28,363 bases of DNA from the NCBI RefSeq assembly GCF_000485595.1, contig NW_014579395.1, forward strand, positions 6,228 to 34,590, given 5' to 3'. Positions within the stretch are counted from its first letter, which is position 1; every line of letters begins with the position of its first letter. The DNA comes from Priapulus caudatus (lineage: Eukaryota; Priapulida; Priapulimorpha; Priapulimorphida; Priapulidae). Positions 17,721 to 28,363 of this stretch are shown in pieces. The notes under the pieces were generated by a model that saw nothing but the letters and a program-made list of their open reading frames with translations, was not told the DNA's origin and did no database searches. Made by a program: the position numbers and the translations under genes.

Positions 17721-18443
17721 ATGACATTAAACCACAAACTAATATATGGCCATGACCATATATATATATATGTATATATATATATACTCCTATAATGTAG
17801 TATCACCCCAATAATTAGACAGTTTTTATCTGAATCATTTTGCCTTGCGCTGCTCCTTGCTCGATGATAGTATTTTCTCATCCAGCTAAAAACACATTTT
17901 TACTAGATTTATTGTTGTAATACATTATGCATATATACCGATCACTAGATGCACACTTAGAATTATTTTTTGCAAAATAATGAAATTGTATGTTTTTCTT
18001 TGTCACTGTTGCATATCAACAAACATTTACAATAGCAAATGGCCAGCGCGTATAACGAGTTCTTTTGTTGTAAAATAAGTTTGGTACAAAAACAAGTTGG
18101 GTATCTAAACGTTGCTGCTGCGTTCGGCAATGCGTGGATACGTTATTTTTAAACGTGCGTTCACGCAATACAAATAATATTAGGGCAAGCCAGTCGAGGC
18201 TACCAGCCAAAATTGAAACTAGGTAGCAATTAAGCTTAGAGATAGTAAATGAATACACATATCGGGGATTAAGTTATCCAATAACTTAGAGAACTGTGTT
18301 TTCTATAGCTACTCATGTAATGAAATAACCGTACCATACATATCATATAACACATCATGGTATATGATATATATGTCAACGTACACTGGGCCGTGCGTTA
18401 CGCCAGAACTGCTGGCAGGTTTCCGTTTTGTACGCCGCGTACA
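17721..18443. other. AT-rich non-coding DNA
   Basis: An AT microsatellite lies at 17758-17786. No gene was recognised; the minus-strand frame at 18016-18258 has no recognisable domain. Confidence 0.4.
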
Positions 18444-18583
18444 GACTGCAAATTTGATATTGTATTAAACTAGCCCGGGCCAAATTTTCGCAGTGTGTAT
18501 ACAGGCTATTCCGCTCTCTCTATGCAGTCTGTACGCTACGAGTTGGCGCGCGCTAGTTTAATACCATATCTAATTATGCAGTC
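18444..18583. repeat. Small inverted repeat (hairpin)
   Basis: GACTGC, then GTATTAAACTAGC (18462-18474) and GGGCCAA on the left are matched in reverse complement by GCTAGTTTAATAC (18552-18564) and GCAGTC (18578-18583) on the right. Arms of about 45 bp flank a ~50-bp loop. It could be a short MITE; no target duplication was recognised. Confidence 0.6.
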
Positions 18584-18590
18584 AGGTGTT

Positions 18591-19111
18591 ATAGGTAGTG
18601 TTTCTTAATTGCCAATGACCTATAGTTCTACATGTGAGATTGAGAAGGTGCAACAGTGTTAGTGCAGCAGTGAAGATACTATTTACTGTTTGCACGTTTT
18701 GACTCAAAAACAAACTGACTCAAAAGCAAATCTGCTTTTAAATGTATACTCAATCCCACGTATACTTTCAGTAGATCTACATTCTAGTACCGTACCGGTA
18801 TCCTAGCAAGGAGGGTGCGAAGTGAGCGACAGGTCCACTAGTCAAGTTTATATTTACTTACTCAACTTGAAGCTTCTGTTGAGCTATTACTTCACCTTGT
18901 CTCTGGTGCGTTGTGGCAGATGCTTGATAGTCAACCTTCAACTGCACACAGGTATTGCATACAGCAAAAGTTGATGGCTGAAATAATAGACATTGAAAAA
19001 AAGAGTATGTAGATTGTAGATTAATCACATTGAATACCGTAACACAAAGCTATCAACATACCATAAACTTTGCCCATAATTTGGCATCAGCTTTAGATCA
19101 GCTTAGAAAGA
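18591..19111. other. Non-coding DNA
   Basis: No gene or repeat was recognised. If the fragment at 19130-19335 is a true exon, part of this stretch would be its downstream intron. Confidence 0.35.
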
Positions 19112-19129
19112 CTACAAAGTTTTGATTAC

Positions 19130-19335
19130 CTTGCCAATCTTATACTGGGGAAAGTCTTTTTCCCATATCTCTATCAGATATTCATATGAGATGTGGTCCT
19201 TGATATTCTTCTGTTCCATCTCATCTTTGTACTTCTTCCACAAGCTCAGTTTTGTATAGGCAGTAGGGCAGATAAATAGTATCATCATTTGGCATGTAAT
19301 CACCCATCCTTTTAAAAGTTTCTGCCATCCACGTA
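19130..19335 (-). pseudogene. Exon-like fragment of an unidentified gene, one frameshift
   Basis: Two overlapping minus-strand frames each look protein-like over half of the segment. One gives MGDYMPNDDTIYLPYCLYK (about 19230-19300), the other WKKYKDEMEQKNIKDHISYE and then IWEKDFPQYKIGK (19130-19237). A one-base frameshift near 19235 would join them. The second ends in AAG followed by GTAATC, a good splice donor with the last exonic base at 19130. The pattern (hydrophobic-rich step, W-x-x-Y, then IW...FP) resembles uncharacterised animal proteins that I associate with transposon-derived families; this is from memory and unproven. It could equally be an exon of a decayed host gene. Confidence 0.4.
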
Positions 19336-19440
19336 CGCCTTTGCTTCTGTTGTTTTCCTTCTGCATTTTCCTTGTGTGTTCATGCGCATTCTTGTATGCA
19401 CCAGTAACAGTAATAGCTACCCAGTAAATAACCATGCAGT

Positions 19441-20045
19441 TCTAAATCTATTGTTTGACGGCCAGTTTCGCTCCTGCTCTTTATTTTTGTTGTTTGTGCA
19501 CAGCGGTGTATTTACGGGTTCTGTGTAGCATCACAGGCACAAACTATTCAGTCAAGTTTTGAAAGCATTGTTTAATCAACGATTATTACCGGGCTGCTGA
19601 GGCAGCTGATTCAGTTCATTCGCGCACCTGCTATAAGTAGGCCTACTAGTGTAACGGGTTTGCACTACAGGATTGCCGTTTCCGCTATTCACGAAAGTTA
19701 GATGATCTTTGTGTTTCCAAGTGGGTTGAATAGATCAAAACAATGACCGCCTTAATCGTTCCTTTTGAGACGAGCAAATTATCAAACAACATCGGAAATT
19801 CTCTGTAGTTCTTTGCGGGGTGAAAGACTGTTTGTATGGCTACAGCACGCAGAAGATAACGGTAAACGTGTTTACAAGCGAATTGTCAACAAATAGAGGA
19901 AAGGAGGAATAGAAGTCAGTCCCATCTCTCAAGTCACTGATATTGGAGGACAGTTAGTGAGGGTGAGTTTATTTTAAAAACTGTTAGCAGCAGTTGCTTG
20001 TTGACGTATGTAATTTTCTAATAATCTAAAGCTGGGTTTGCACTA
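19441..20045. other. Non-coding DNA
   Basis: No gene was recognised in either direction; no clear repeat. Confidence 0.4.
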
Positions 20046-20049
20046 TTAC

Positions 20050-20070
20050 GCGCGCGCGTGTGTGTGTGTG

Positions 20071-20119
<49 letters not shown>

Positions 20120-20475
20120 CGTGGTGCGTGAGGTGAGGTGTGTGGTGTTGTTAGGGTGTGGTGCGTGGCGTTGTGAGTGCGTGTGTGATGTGTGTGTGGT
20201 GTGTGTGTGGGTGTCGTGTGTTGCTGTATTTGCGTGTCTTACGTTACGTGTGCAGGCGGCGTGAATGTGATAACAACGGATCCCTGCACAAGCGAACGGC
20301 ACCCAAACGCGCAGGCCGTACGCACACATGCACGAGCCGGCCGCAACACACGCACGCTGGCACATGCGCAGGCAGCGTCATTACACACACACACACACAC
20401 ACACACAACTACACCACAACCACACACACCACACACACACACCACAACCCACACACACACACACACCACACACGA
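20050..20475. repeat. TG-rich to CA-rich switch repeat
   Basis: A (CG)n(TG)n run at 20050-20118 continues as G/T-rich DNA to about 20240. After a ~50-bp mixed centre the same strand becomes A/C-rich, with (CA)n at 20383-20475. The two halves are inverted in composition and can pair as a long imperfect hairpin. CG/TG alternation is also prone to Z-DNA. Confidence 0.8.
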
Positions 20476-20846
20476 GAAGAGAACTTTATTAGAAAGCTTT
20501 ACCAACGTGAGTATTCCATTATTACCAGAAAAGGTGAGATATTCTGAAAACAAAACATGTGAAAAGCTAATTTTTACAGGCGTACGATACAGCCGCAATG
20601 AGTTGAATGACGAATCTTGTTGCAGTAGAAACGATATTTCAGCAGGTCGAAAGCCTCAGAGGAGAACTGAATCGTCCTACAATAATGTAACTTGTGAATG
20701 CTGTTTTGGGGAAAAATTGTTAGTCACGCTATTTTGCTATTTGGAACCCATTTTTAAATAAACCAAGCATAACTTTATGATTATATTCTTTAACAGTGAT
20801 TTTGTATATAAATAAGTTGTATGATAATGTTTCTGGTAATTTCAAG
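20476..20846. other. Non-coding DNA
   Basis: The open frame that passes through here (to 20761) starts in the microsatellite and shows no domain. Confidence 0.35.
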
Positions 20847-21512
20847 TTTTTGTGTATGTCGCTCATTGTGTAAATAGTGCATAAAACTAGTCATTTTTAA
20901 ACGTTTGCGAACAAAAATATCTCTGTCTTATGAAGGTTATACTTGGAGTAGTAATTCATTGCATTTCACATGTTTAGATAAAAAAAAATATTTATTATCG
21001 GTATTGCTAATAATTAAGCTGTGATTAATTTCAACCTGTACACGTAGTAGTTTTTCTGAATAAGTCACTCAATAACAATGCTTAGAACATGTATCCGTCT
21101 CTCAAGTGTGTAATACATAAGCTATGATTTAAACTTTTAGGCGAATATTAACTTTTACTACATTGGTATAAATAGTTTACTATATTTTTATGTTTTTGCG
21201 TATGTCGCTCATTATGTAAATAATGCATAAAACTAGTATTTTTTAAACGTTTGCGAACAAAAATATCTCTGTCTTAAAGGTTATACTTAGACTAGTAATT
21301 AATGCATTGCATTTCAAGTGTTTGCATAAAAAATTATTATTACCGGTATTGCTAATAATCTGTGATTTCAACCTGTACACGTAGTAGTTTTTCTGAATAA
21401 GCCACACAGTAATAATTCTTAGTACATGTAACCGTGTCTCAAGTGTGTAATACATAAACTATGATTTAAACTTTTAGGCGAATATTAACTTTTACTACAT
21501 TGGTATATTTAA
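20847..21512. repeat. Tandem duplication of a ~320-bp segment
   Basis: Copy 1 (about 20847-21175) and copy 2 (about 21192-21512) share TATGTCGCTCATT, AAACGTTTGCGAACAAAAAT, CCTGTACACGTAGTAGTTTT and CTTTTAGGCGAATATTAAC in the same order. They differ by scattered substitutions and several small indels. Non-coding. Confidence 0.85.
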
Positions 21513-22084
21513 GCATGTTTAACGTTGATTTTGTAACTGATGCAAGGAAATAATTTTATAGTCTGTCAAAAAATTTGATTTTTACAACAACTAGTGTCAC
21601 AATATCTATCTATTTGATTATACTGGCATGCGGCTTTAATAGGCATGCAGCTTCAAATGTTATGAAGTATATCATTAATCAACGATTCGATCACCACCTT
21701 AGTCTATTCCCAAACTTAGCAGTCCCGCGCTGTTTATCATTTCCATAGCAAGCATTTTTAATGTTGATCTTGTGACTGAATGGTGCAAGGAAACAGTCTG
21801 CTTTAGCAGGAGGTTAGCAGTCGCGCGCTGTTATGAAGGCTGCAATATAGCAACCCTCATAGAAACCGGTTAGTGGTCTGCATACGGGGAGTTTTAGCAG
21901 GAAGCTAGCAGTCGCCTGCTGTTATCAGAAAGAGGATTCTAAATTCATGGTGTAAAGCAATGTCTTATAGCAGGTGTAAGGCACACCAGCTAAATTATAA
22001 GCAAAATAGTCAACGCATAGCTTTTTGAAAAGCTTGAACCTCACTTCTGCTAGATTTCATATAATTCTTCTCACCTATAGCTTG
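21513..22084. repeat. Non-coding DNA with dispersed TTAGCAGTCGCGCGCTG motif
   Basis: Three related copies of a TTAGCAGTCGCGCGCTGTT motif occur at about 21717, 21813 and 21905; CAGTCGCGCGCTG is nearly palindromic. A segment with GTTGAT and TGCAAGGAAA is also present twice (about 21520-21560 and 21760-21795), which suggests an old partial duplication. Confidence 0.5.
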
Positions 22085-22285
22085 TATTAGTACAGTAGAT
22101 TAGATAAAAATTGTTTAAAATGTGAAAAAAGTATGAAAATTGGTACACTTGCATACTTTTGTATGCTCTTTCGGCCATCATCTTGGATTCAAAATGGCCG
22201 CCATAAAAATTACAAACTTAGCAATATTTCCGTTCATGGAAGATATAGAGACGTGAAAATTTGCAGGCTGGCGCAGGTTAATACG
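22085..22285 (+). repeat. Left inverted arm
   Basis: Contains GAAAATTGGTACACTTGC, TTTGTATGCTCTT, TTCAAAATGGCCGCCATAAA and TTGCAGGC, all present in reverse complement in the right arm. Confidence 0.75.
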
Positions 22286-22415
22286 CAGCCGGCCAAGTCG
22301 ACACGTGCCGCATCCAACACGCGTTGGAAACAATGGGAAAACACGCATTTTATCGTGGAGTTCTAAACACGCATTTTCAACGTGCCGTTCTTTAAGTAAA
22401 CACAAGCAGTTCAAA

Positions 22416-25400
22416 ACTCACGCGCGCGAGCACGAACGCACGCACATAACAGATAGCTATACGCCCGCGAGAACTCACGCACGCACGTAACAGATAGCTA
22501 TATACGCGCGCGAGCACGCACGCACATAACAGATAGCTATATACGCGCGCGAGCACGCACGCACATAACAGATACCTATATACGCGCGTGAGCACGCACG
22601 CACATAACAGATACCTATATACGCGCGTGAGCACGCACGCACATAACAGATACCGAGTCTATATACGCGCGCGATCACGCAAACAACGGCATAACAGATG
22701 ACCTATACGCGCGGCGAGATAACGGCACGCACATAAAGCAGGGTACTATACGCCGCGCGAGAACGCTACGCACAGCATAACCAGGTACCTATACAAACCC
22801 CGCGAAAACGCAGCGCCATCAACAGGATAGGCGATAGCGCCCGCGAGAACAGCAACCGCCACAATACCACACACGGCTATATACCGCCCGCGAGGCACGC
22901 ACGCACATAACAGAATAGCTATATACGCGCGCTGAGCACGCACGCCACACAAACAAAAGCTATATACGCGCTGCGAAGCACGCACCCCACCAATAACAGG
23001 CTACCTATACGCGCGCGGAGAGCACTGCACGGCACGATAACAGGGTACATATACGCGCCCGCGAAGAACGCACGCACGCACATAACAGATAGATACGCCC
23101 CGCGCCGAGCACGCACCCAACCGCATAACAGATACCTATAGCGGACGCCGCGAGAACGCAACAAGACGGCCCGCATAACAGTATAACTATACGCTCGCGA
23201 TGAACGGGGCCCACAGCACATAACAGGCTAGCTAATACGCCCAGCGAAGAACGCACGCACGATAAGCAGTGAGTTATACGCCACCGCGAGAAACGCACAC
23301 CCGGGCCGCACATAACAGGGTCCTATAGCCCGCGAGAAGCGCACGCGCATAACAGGTACCGTATACCCCGCGAGAACGCACGCACAATAAACAGTAGCGT
23401 ATACGCACGCTCGCAAGAAACGCACCACATAACAGGTACCTAATACGCCCGCGAGAACGCACAAGGCACATAACATGATACCTATACGCCCGCGAGAAAC
23501 GCCGGCTACGAATAACAGGTACCTATACGCCCGCGAGAAGCGCACGGCACATAACAGGTACCTATACGCCCGCGAGGAACGCACGCGCATAACAGGTACC
23601 GTATATAACCGGCCCGCGAGAACGCCGGGACGCGTATAACAGATGAGCTGATAGCGCCCGCGAGACACGCCACGGCACGCACATAACAGATAGCTATAAC
23701 GCCCAGCGAGAACGGCACGCACGCACATACAGATAGCTATAAACGCGCGCGAAGTTACGCAAAGCACATAACAGAAGCTATATATCGCGGCCGCGAGCAC
23801 GGCACGCACATAACAGATAGCTATAGTAACCGCCCCGCAGCGAAACAACGCCAGCGGCAGTCATCATACAGGTGAGCCTATAACGCCGCGCGAGAACGCA
23901 CGCACATAAAGAGCTATATATAGGCGCGAGAGCTACGCACGAGGCACATAACAGTATACCTATACCCTCGGCGAGAAACGCACGCACAATAACAGATACC
24001 GTATACGCTGGCGAGAATCGGCACGCACATAACAGGTCTAAAGTATACACGCGCGCGAAAAACGCACGCGCATGAACAGATAGCTGATACGCCCAGCGAG
24101 GAACGCACGCATCATAACATGAAGCTATATAGCGCCTGCGAGCAGCGCAGCCGCACATAACACGATAGCTCATATACGCGCGCCGAGCACGCACGGCACG
24201 ACAAACAGAAGGCTATGATAATCGCGCGCGGAGCTAAGCGCACGCACACAACAGAAGTATATACGCGCGCGAGGCACGCAACGACATAAAGGTCGCTATA
24301 CGCGCGCGAAGCACGCAGCCTGGCGGACGATAACACGGTACTATACGCACCAGCGAAGAACGCGAATCGCACATAACAGGTACTATACGCCCGCGAGAAC
24401 GCAGCGCATAAACAGGTACGCTATATACGCCCGCGAGAAAACGCACGCATCATAACAGATAACTATACGCCCGCCGGAGAACGCACGACACATAACAGGT
24501 ACCGTATCCCGCGAGAACGCACGCGATAAAGCAGGTTACCTATATACGATACGCGCGCGAGAAACGCACGGCGCATCTACAGATACGCTATACGCGCGCG
24601 CGAGAAACGGCACGGCAGTCACTGATGAAGCAGATAGCTATACGTCGACCGCGATAACGCACGCAAGCACACATAACAGATAGCTATCGCCCCGCGAGCA
24701 ACGCCACGCAGCATAACAGGGTACCGTATACGCACGCGCGAGAGACGCACGCAACATAAACAGGGTACCGTATACGCCCGCGAAGAAACGCACTAGCGCG
24801 ATAACAGGTACCTATATAATACGCCCGCGAGAAGCGGCGACGGCGTATTAACAGATAGCTATTACGGCCCGCGAGAACGCACGCACAGCACTATACAGAT
24901 AAGGCTATACCCCAGCGAGAGAGCGCACGCAATAACGCACCGTACTAACAGATAGCTATAAACGCGGCGCGAGTACGCAAGCACATAAACAAGAAGCTAA
25001 TATAACGCGGGCGCAGAGCACGCACGCACGATAACAGATAGCTATATACGCGCGCAACACGCACGCACATAACAGGTACCTATACGCCCCAGCGAGAACG
25101 CACGCACAATAAACAGAAGCTATATAGGCGCGAGAGCGCAGCGCAACGCACATAACAGATACCTTATATCGCTCGCGAGAACGCAGCGACATAACAGATA
25201 CCTTCATACGCTGGCGAGAACGCACGCCGATAACAGGTACTATCACACCCGCGAAAAACGCACGCAGCATAACAGATAGCGATAACCCCGGCGAGAACGC
25301 ACGCAACATAAGCAGAAGCTATATACGCCAGCGAGCACGCGAAGCGCACATAAAGATAGCTATACTACGCGCGCGAGCAACGGCAAGAGCACGCACATAA

Positions 25401-27186
25401 CAGGTACCTATACGCGCGCGAAGCACGCACGCACATAACAGTACGCTACCTAATACCGACCCAGTGCGAGCACGCAACAGCACGAATCACACATAGCTAT
25501 ATATCGCGCAGGCGAAGGCACGCGACGCACGACAACAGAAGGCTATATAGCCGCGGCGCGAGTCACGCACGCACATAAGCAGGTAGCCCTATACGCGCGC
25601 AAGCACGTGGTCAACGCACTATAACAGGGTAGCGCGTACGCTATACCGCGCCGCGAGCACGCACTGGCGACATAAACAGATATCTAATATACGCGGCAGC
25701 GAAGGCACGCAGCGCAGCACAACAGAAGCTATATACGCGCGCGAGCAACGCAGCGCAGCATAAGCTAGGTACCTTATGACGCGCAAAGCACGCACGCACA
25801 TAACAGGTAGGCCGTATACGCGCGCAAGGCACGCGAACTTGGCACATAACAAAGCTACGCCTATTACGCCCGAGCGAGAACCACGCACGCACATAACAGA
25901 TAGATACGCGCGCGAGCACATGGCACGAACGGCATAAGCAGATAACTATACGTCGTCGGCGCCGAGCACGCGACGCAGCAATAACAGGTACCTATACGCC
26001 CGCGAAGAAGCGGCACGCGCAAATAACGGTACCTATATACGCCCGCGAGAAACGCACGCGCATCAAGATAGCTATACGCCTCGCGAGAACAGCACGCACG
26101 CACATAACGAGAATAGCTATACGACCCAGCGATAACCGCAGCGCACGCATCATAAACAGAAAATAGCTATAAACGAGGACTATAGAAACGCGTGCGCGAG
26201 TACGCAAGCACATACAGAAGGTTTATATTACGCGCGCGAGCGACGCACGCCCATAACAGGTAACGGCTATACGCCCGCGCAGAACCCACGCACATACAGC
26301 AGAGCTATATAGGCGCGAAAAGCACGCACGACACATAACAGGTACCTATACTGCCGGCCCTGCGAGACGCAGCGCCACTGCACATAAAGATAGCTATATA
26401 CGCGCAGCGATCACGCCGACGGCATTAACAGATACGCTAATACGCCCGCGGAGCAGCGCACGCACATAACAGATACCTATACGCCCGCGAGAACCGCACG
26501 CAAGCATAACAGGTACCTACCTATACGCTCGCGAAAAAGCGCACGTGGCGCATAAGCAGATAGGGCGATACGCCCGCGAGAACGCAGCGGCACATATATC
26601 AGAAGCTGATATAACGGCCGCGAGCACGCACGACATAACAGATAGCTATATACGCGCGCGGATTTCACAGCACGCAGCATACAGGTACTTATACTTCACC
26701 GCCAGAAAGGCCGCGCAGACGAAACCAGATAGCGATACGGCCGCGAAGATACGCACACTGTATAAGCAGATACCTATATCGTCGGCGCGAGGCACGGAAA
26801 ACGACCATAACATATAGCTATATAGCGGGCGCGAGGCACGCACACGTATAAACAGATTTAGCTATATACGGCGCGGAGAGCACGCAGCGTACATAACAGG
26901 TTACCGTATACGCGCCGCGGCAAACTACGCACAGCAGCATAACAGATTAGCTATATACGCGAGGCAGGCACGCACGCAACCACATAACAGCTACCATACG
27001 CGCCGCGGCAGACGCCACGCACGCAGCATATACAGATAGCTGATATACGCGCCGAGCACGCAACGCCACATAATACAGGTACGCTATATCGCGCGCGAGG
27101 AACGCACTGAGACCTGGCCCTTTCGCATAACAGGTACCTATAACGCCGCGAGAACGTTTCACGCCCATAACAGATACTTATACCTG
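22416..27186. repeat. 39-bp satellite array, ~120 units
   Basis: The clean unit reads ATAACAGATAGCTATATACG followed by CGCGCGAGCACGCACGCAC. Two subfamilies occur: one with AGATAGCTATATACGCGCGCGAGCAC and one with AGGTACCTATACGCCCGCGAGAAC; each carries its own 6-bp palindrome (TAGCTA or GGTACC). Units at 22480-22670 are almost identical. From about 22680 on, nearly every unit has one- or two-base insertions or deletions. Because 39 is a multiple of three and stops are rare, the minus strand shows many open frames with a 13-residue repeat; these are judged incidental. Confidence 0.9.
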
Positions 27187-27474
27187 TAACATACAAGTAA
27201 CTGATATTGTGTAGCAACTTGTTTGTCTTGATTATCTGCTCTCTCACACTGGGGATTGCCAGTTTTTTGGCATTGTGTTTGTTTATGATATACTGAGAAA
27301 AACGGTAATTCAAGCATTTTCACCATGTTTTGTGTTATATCTGTTTATACTATGTCATTAATCATTTTGAGTACAGAGTAAAATGTGATGGCGGCCATGT
27401 TGAACATTCATAATTGGCCGCTGATAATTATAAATTGGAACTTGTGTATCTTGTTTTAATAGTGAAAGAGCTTA
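27187..27474. other. Spacer between the satellite and the right arm
   Basis: Unique-looking AT-rich DNA. ATGGCGGCCATGTTG at about 27389 echoes the ATGGCGGCCATTTT step of the arms. No gene. Confidence 0.45.
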
Positions 27475-27910
27475 TTAACCTGCGCAACAGTCTGCAAATT
27501 TTCAACGTGCTCTATATTTGCCGTGAAGCGGAAATATGGCTAAGTTTGTAATTTTTATGGCGGACCATTTTGAATGCCAAGTGGTGCACGAAAACGCCGC
27601 TTGATCACATTGCAACACGTTGTTGTATGAAATAAGTAACGGCCAAATTACGTCTGTCAGTCAAATTTTTCATAGTCTAGTACGAAGATTATTAACCAGA
27701 GATATAGCTATTTTTTAAGACAATGACGCGGGCATTTTTGAAACTTCAAGATGGCGCGAAGTTTGTAGTTGGATCGACAGTGAGTTCTGTCTTAAATGGA
27801 AGAGCATACAAAAGTGTGGGCAAGTGTACCAATTTTCACACTTTTTTTTCAAACATTCATGAAGCGAAATTTTTTATGGTATCCTGACCTAACCGACTGT
27901 ACTATATATA
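27475..27910 (-). repeat. Right inverted arm
   Basis: 27475-27585 and about 27785-27910 match the left arm in reverse complement; 27586-27784 has no partner on the left. TTTGTAATTTTTATGGCGG and CTGCAAATTTTCA are the clearest shared pieces. Confidence 0.75.
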
Positions 27911-28363
27911 AAATTACATCGGCAACAAAAAAGTAGTGAGAATGCTACGTGTTAACTAGCCGAAATTCTGCATTTCGCAAGAATTCAAAAAGTATTTCCA
28001 ATGGTGTTATATGTGTGTACGGGTCATGTTAGACTGCTGGGCGTGTCGACTAAGTGATTGCTTGAGCATTACAGGCGGCCTTTATTTGGCTAAAGAATTG
28101 GCGGAGCAATGCCTAACATTAAACTGTGCTGCTTGCATGCAGGTAGGTGTCCAGGCTGAGACAAGGCCGCAGTGAACTCAACGAGTACGAAGGCGAATTA
28201 AAAATTACTGAAGCTGTTGGTTTCTGGGCTCACTACCATAGAAATAGGCATCTTTCACAGAAGCGCGGGTCCTCTTTGTAAAAGGCAATTCCGGCTTGCG
28301 CAGCCATTAGCACCATGTTTCACGATATTGAGGCAAGCAAGCAAGCAAAACAAAATAAACAAA
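27911..28363. other. Non-coding DNA at the right end
   Basis: No gene or repeat family was recognised. A short GCAAGCAAGCAAGCAAAACA run lies at about 28333-28352. Confidence 0.4.

Larger units (their letters stand above)
22085..27910. mobile_element. Satellite array enclosed by inverted arms
   Basis: The 39-bp satellite at 22416-27186 is flanked by related sequences in opposite orientation. 22188-22285 matches the reverse complement of 27475-27585, and 22110-22175 matches the reverse complement of about 27785-27850, with weaker similarity to about 27910. The right arm carries about 200 bp with no partner on the left. The pattern suggests a ~5.8-kb unit in which a tandem array grew between terminal inverted repeats, comparable in architecture to fold-back or satellite-carrying non-autonomous elements. 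No transposase is present. Target duplications could not be defined. Confidence 0.65.

Noticed and set aside
22190-22205. AAAATGGCCGCCAT and similar steps at 13981, 27389, 27558 as YY1/Pho-type binding sites
   Set aside because: The steps are part of the inverted arms or of scattered repeats; nothing ties them to regulation of a gene here.
22416-27186. CRISPR-like array
   Set aside because: There are no unique spacers; the whole 39-bp unit repeats head to tail, and the surrounding DNA is eukaryotic.
22392-27313. Numerous minus-strand frames up to 206 codons
   Set aside because: They are translations of the 39-bp satellite with no support beyond the repeat.

Overview
The window looks like repeat-rich nuclear DNA of a metazoan, probably a marine invertebrate. 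Telomere-type TTAGGG repeats, an animal-style Ty3/Gypsy retrotransposon primed by a serine-tRNA-like site, a spliceosomal-type donor and dense minisatellites support this; the phylum cannot be fixed from sequence alone. No intact host gene was found. Almost everything recognisable is a mobile element, a decayed gene copy or a tandem repeat.

Layout. 1-1450: unassigned AT-rich DNA. 1450-2525: three related ~280-bp copies, the first two forming a large palindrome. 2940-3420: AT/CA microsatellites. 3472-9486: a Ty3/Gypsy LTR retrotransposon whose LTRs, polypurine tract, primer-binding site and gag-protease-RT frame (5467-8520) all read on the minus strand. Its integrase, RNase H + PHD finger and RT/RNase H connection segment read on the plus strand. 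Taken in minus-strand order the blocks are in the normal order, but each of these last blocks is flipped in place. 9624-10452: a ~61-bp minisatellite with a palindromic core. 10816-13440: a region bounded by copies of a palindromic motif (AACTCGGGTTAGCTTAACCC-like), holding a ~1.1-kb alternating purine-pyrimidine array and five 45-bp repeats. 13465-13780: a fold-back element with telomeric repeats inside.

14200-17450: a decayed gene with several frameshifts that ends in a split PIN/FEN-like nuclease domain, stopped by another copy of the palindromic motif and followed by a second telomeric block. 18444-18583: a small hairpin. 19130-19335: a fragment of an unidentified gene on the minus strand. 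20050-20475: TG-rich DNA turning into CA-rich DNA. 20847-21512: a tandem duplication. 22085-27910: a large structure in which ~200-bp inverted arms enclose ~4.77 kb of a 39-bp satellite, clean at its left edge and noisy inside.

The genes do not form a working pathway. The retrotransposon keeps every catalytic residue that I could check (zinc knuckle, protease DTG, RT YLDD, RNase H D-E-D-D, integrase HHCC and D,D35E), yet it is arranged so that no normal polyprotein could be made. The strongest candidates for something undescribed are this orderly in-place block inversion and the arm-flanked 39-bp satellite; assembly error must be excluded for both.
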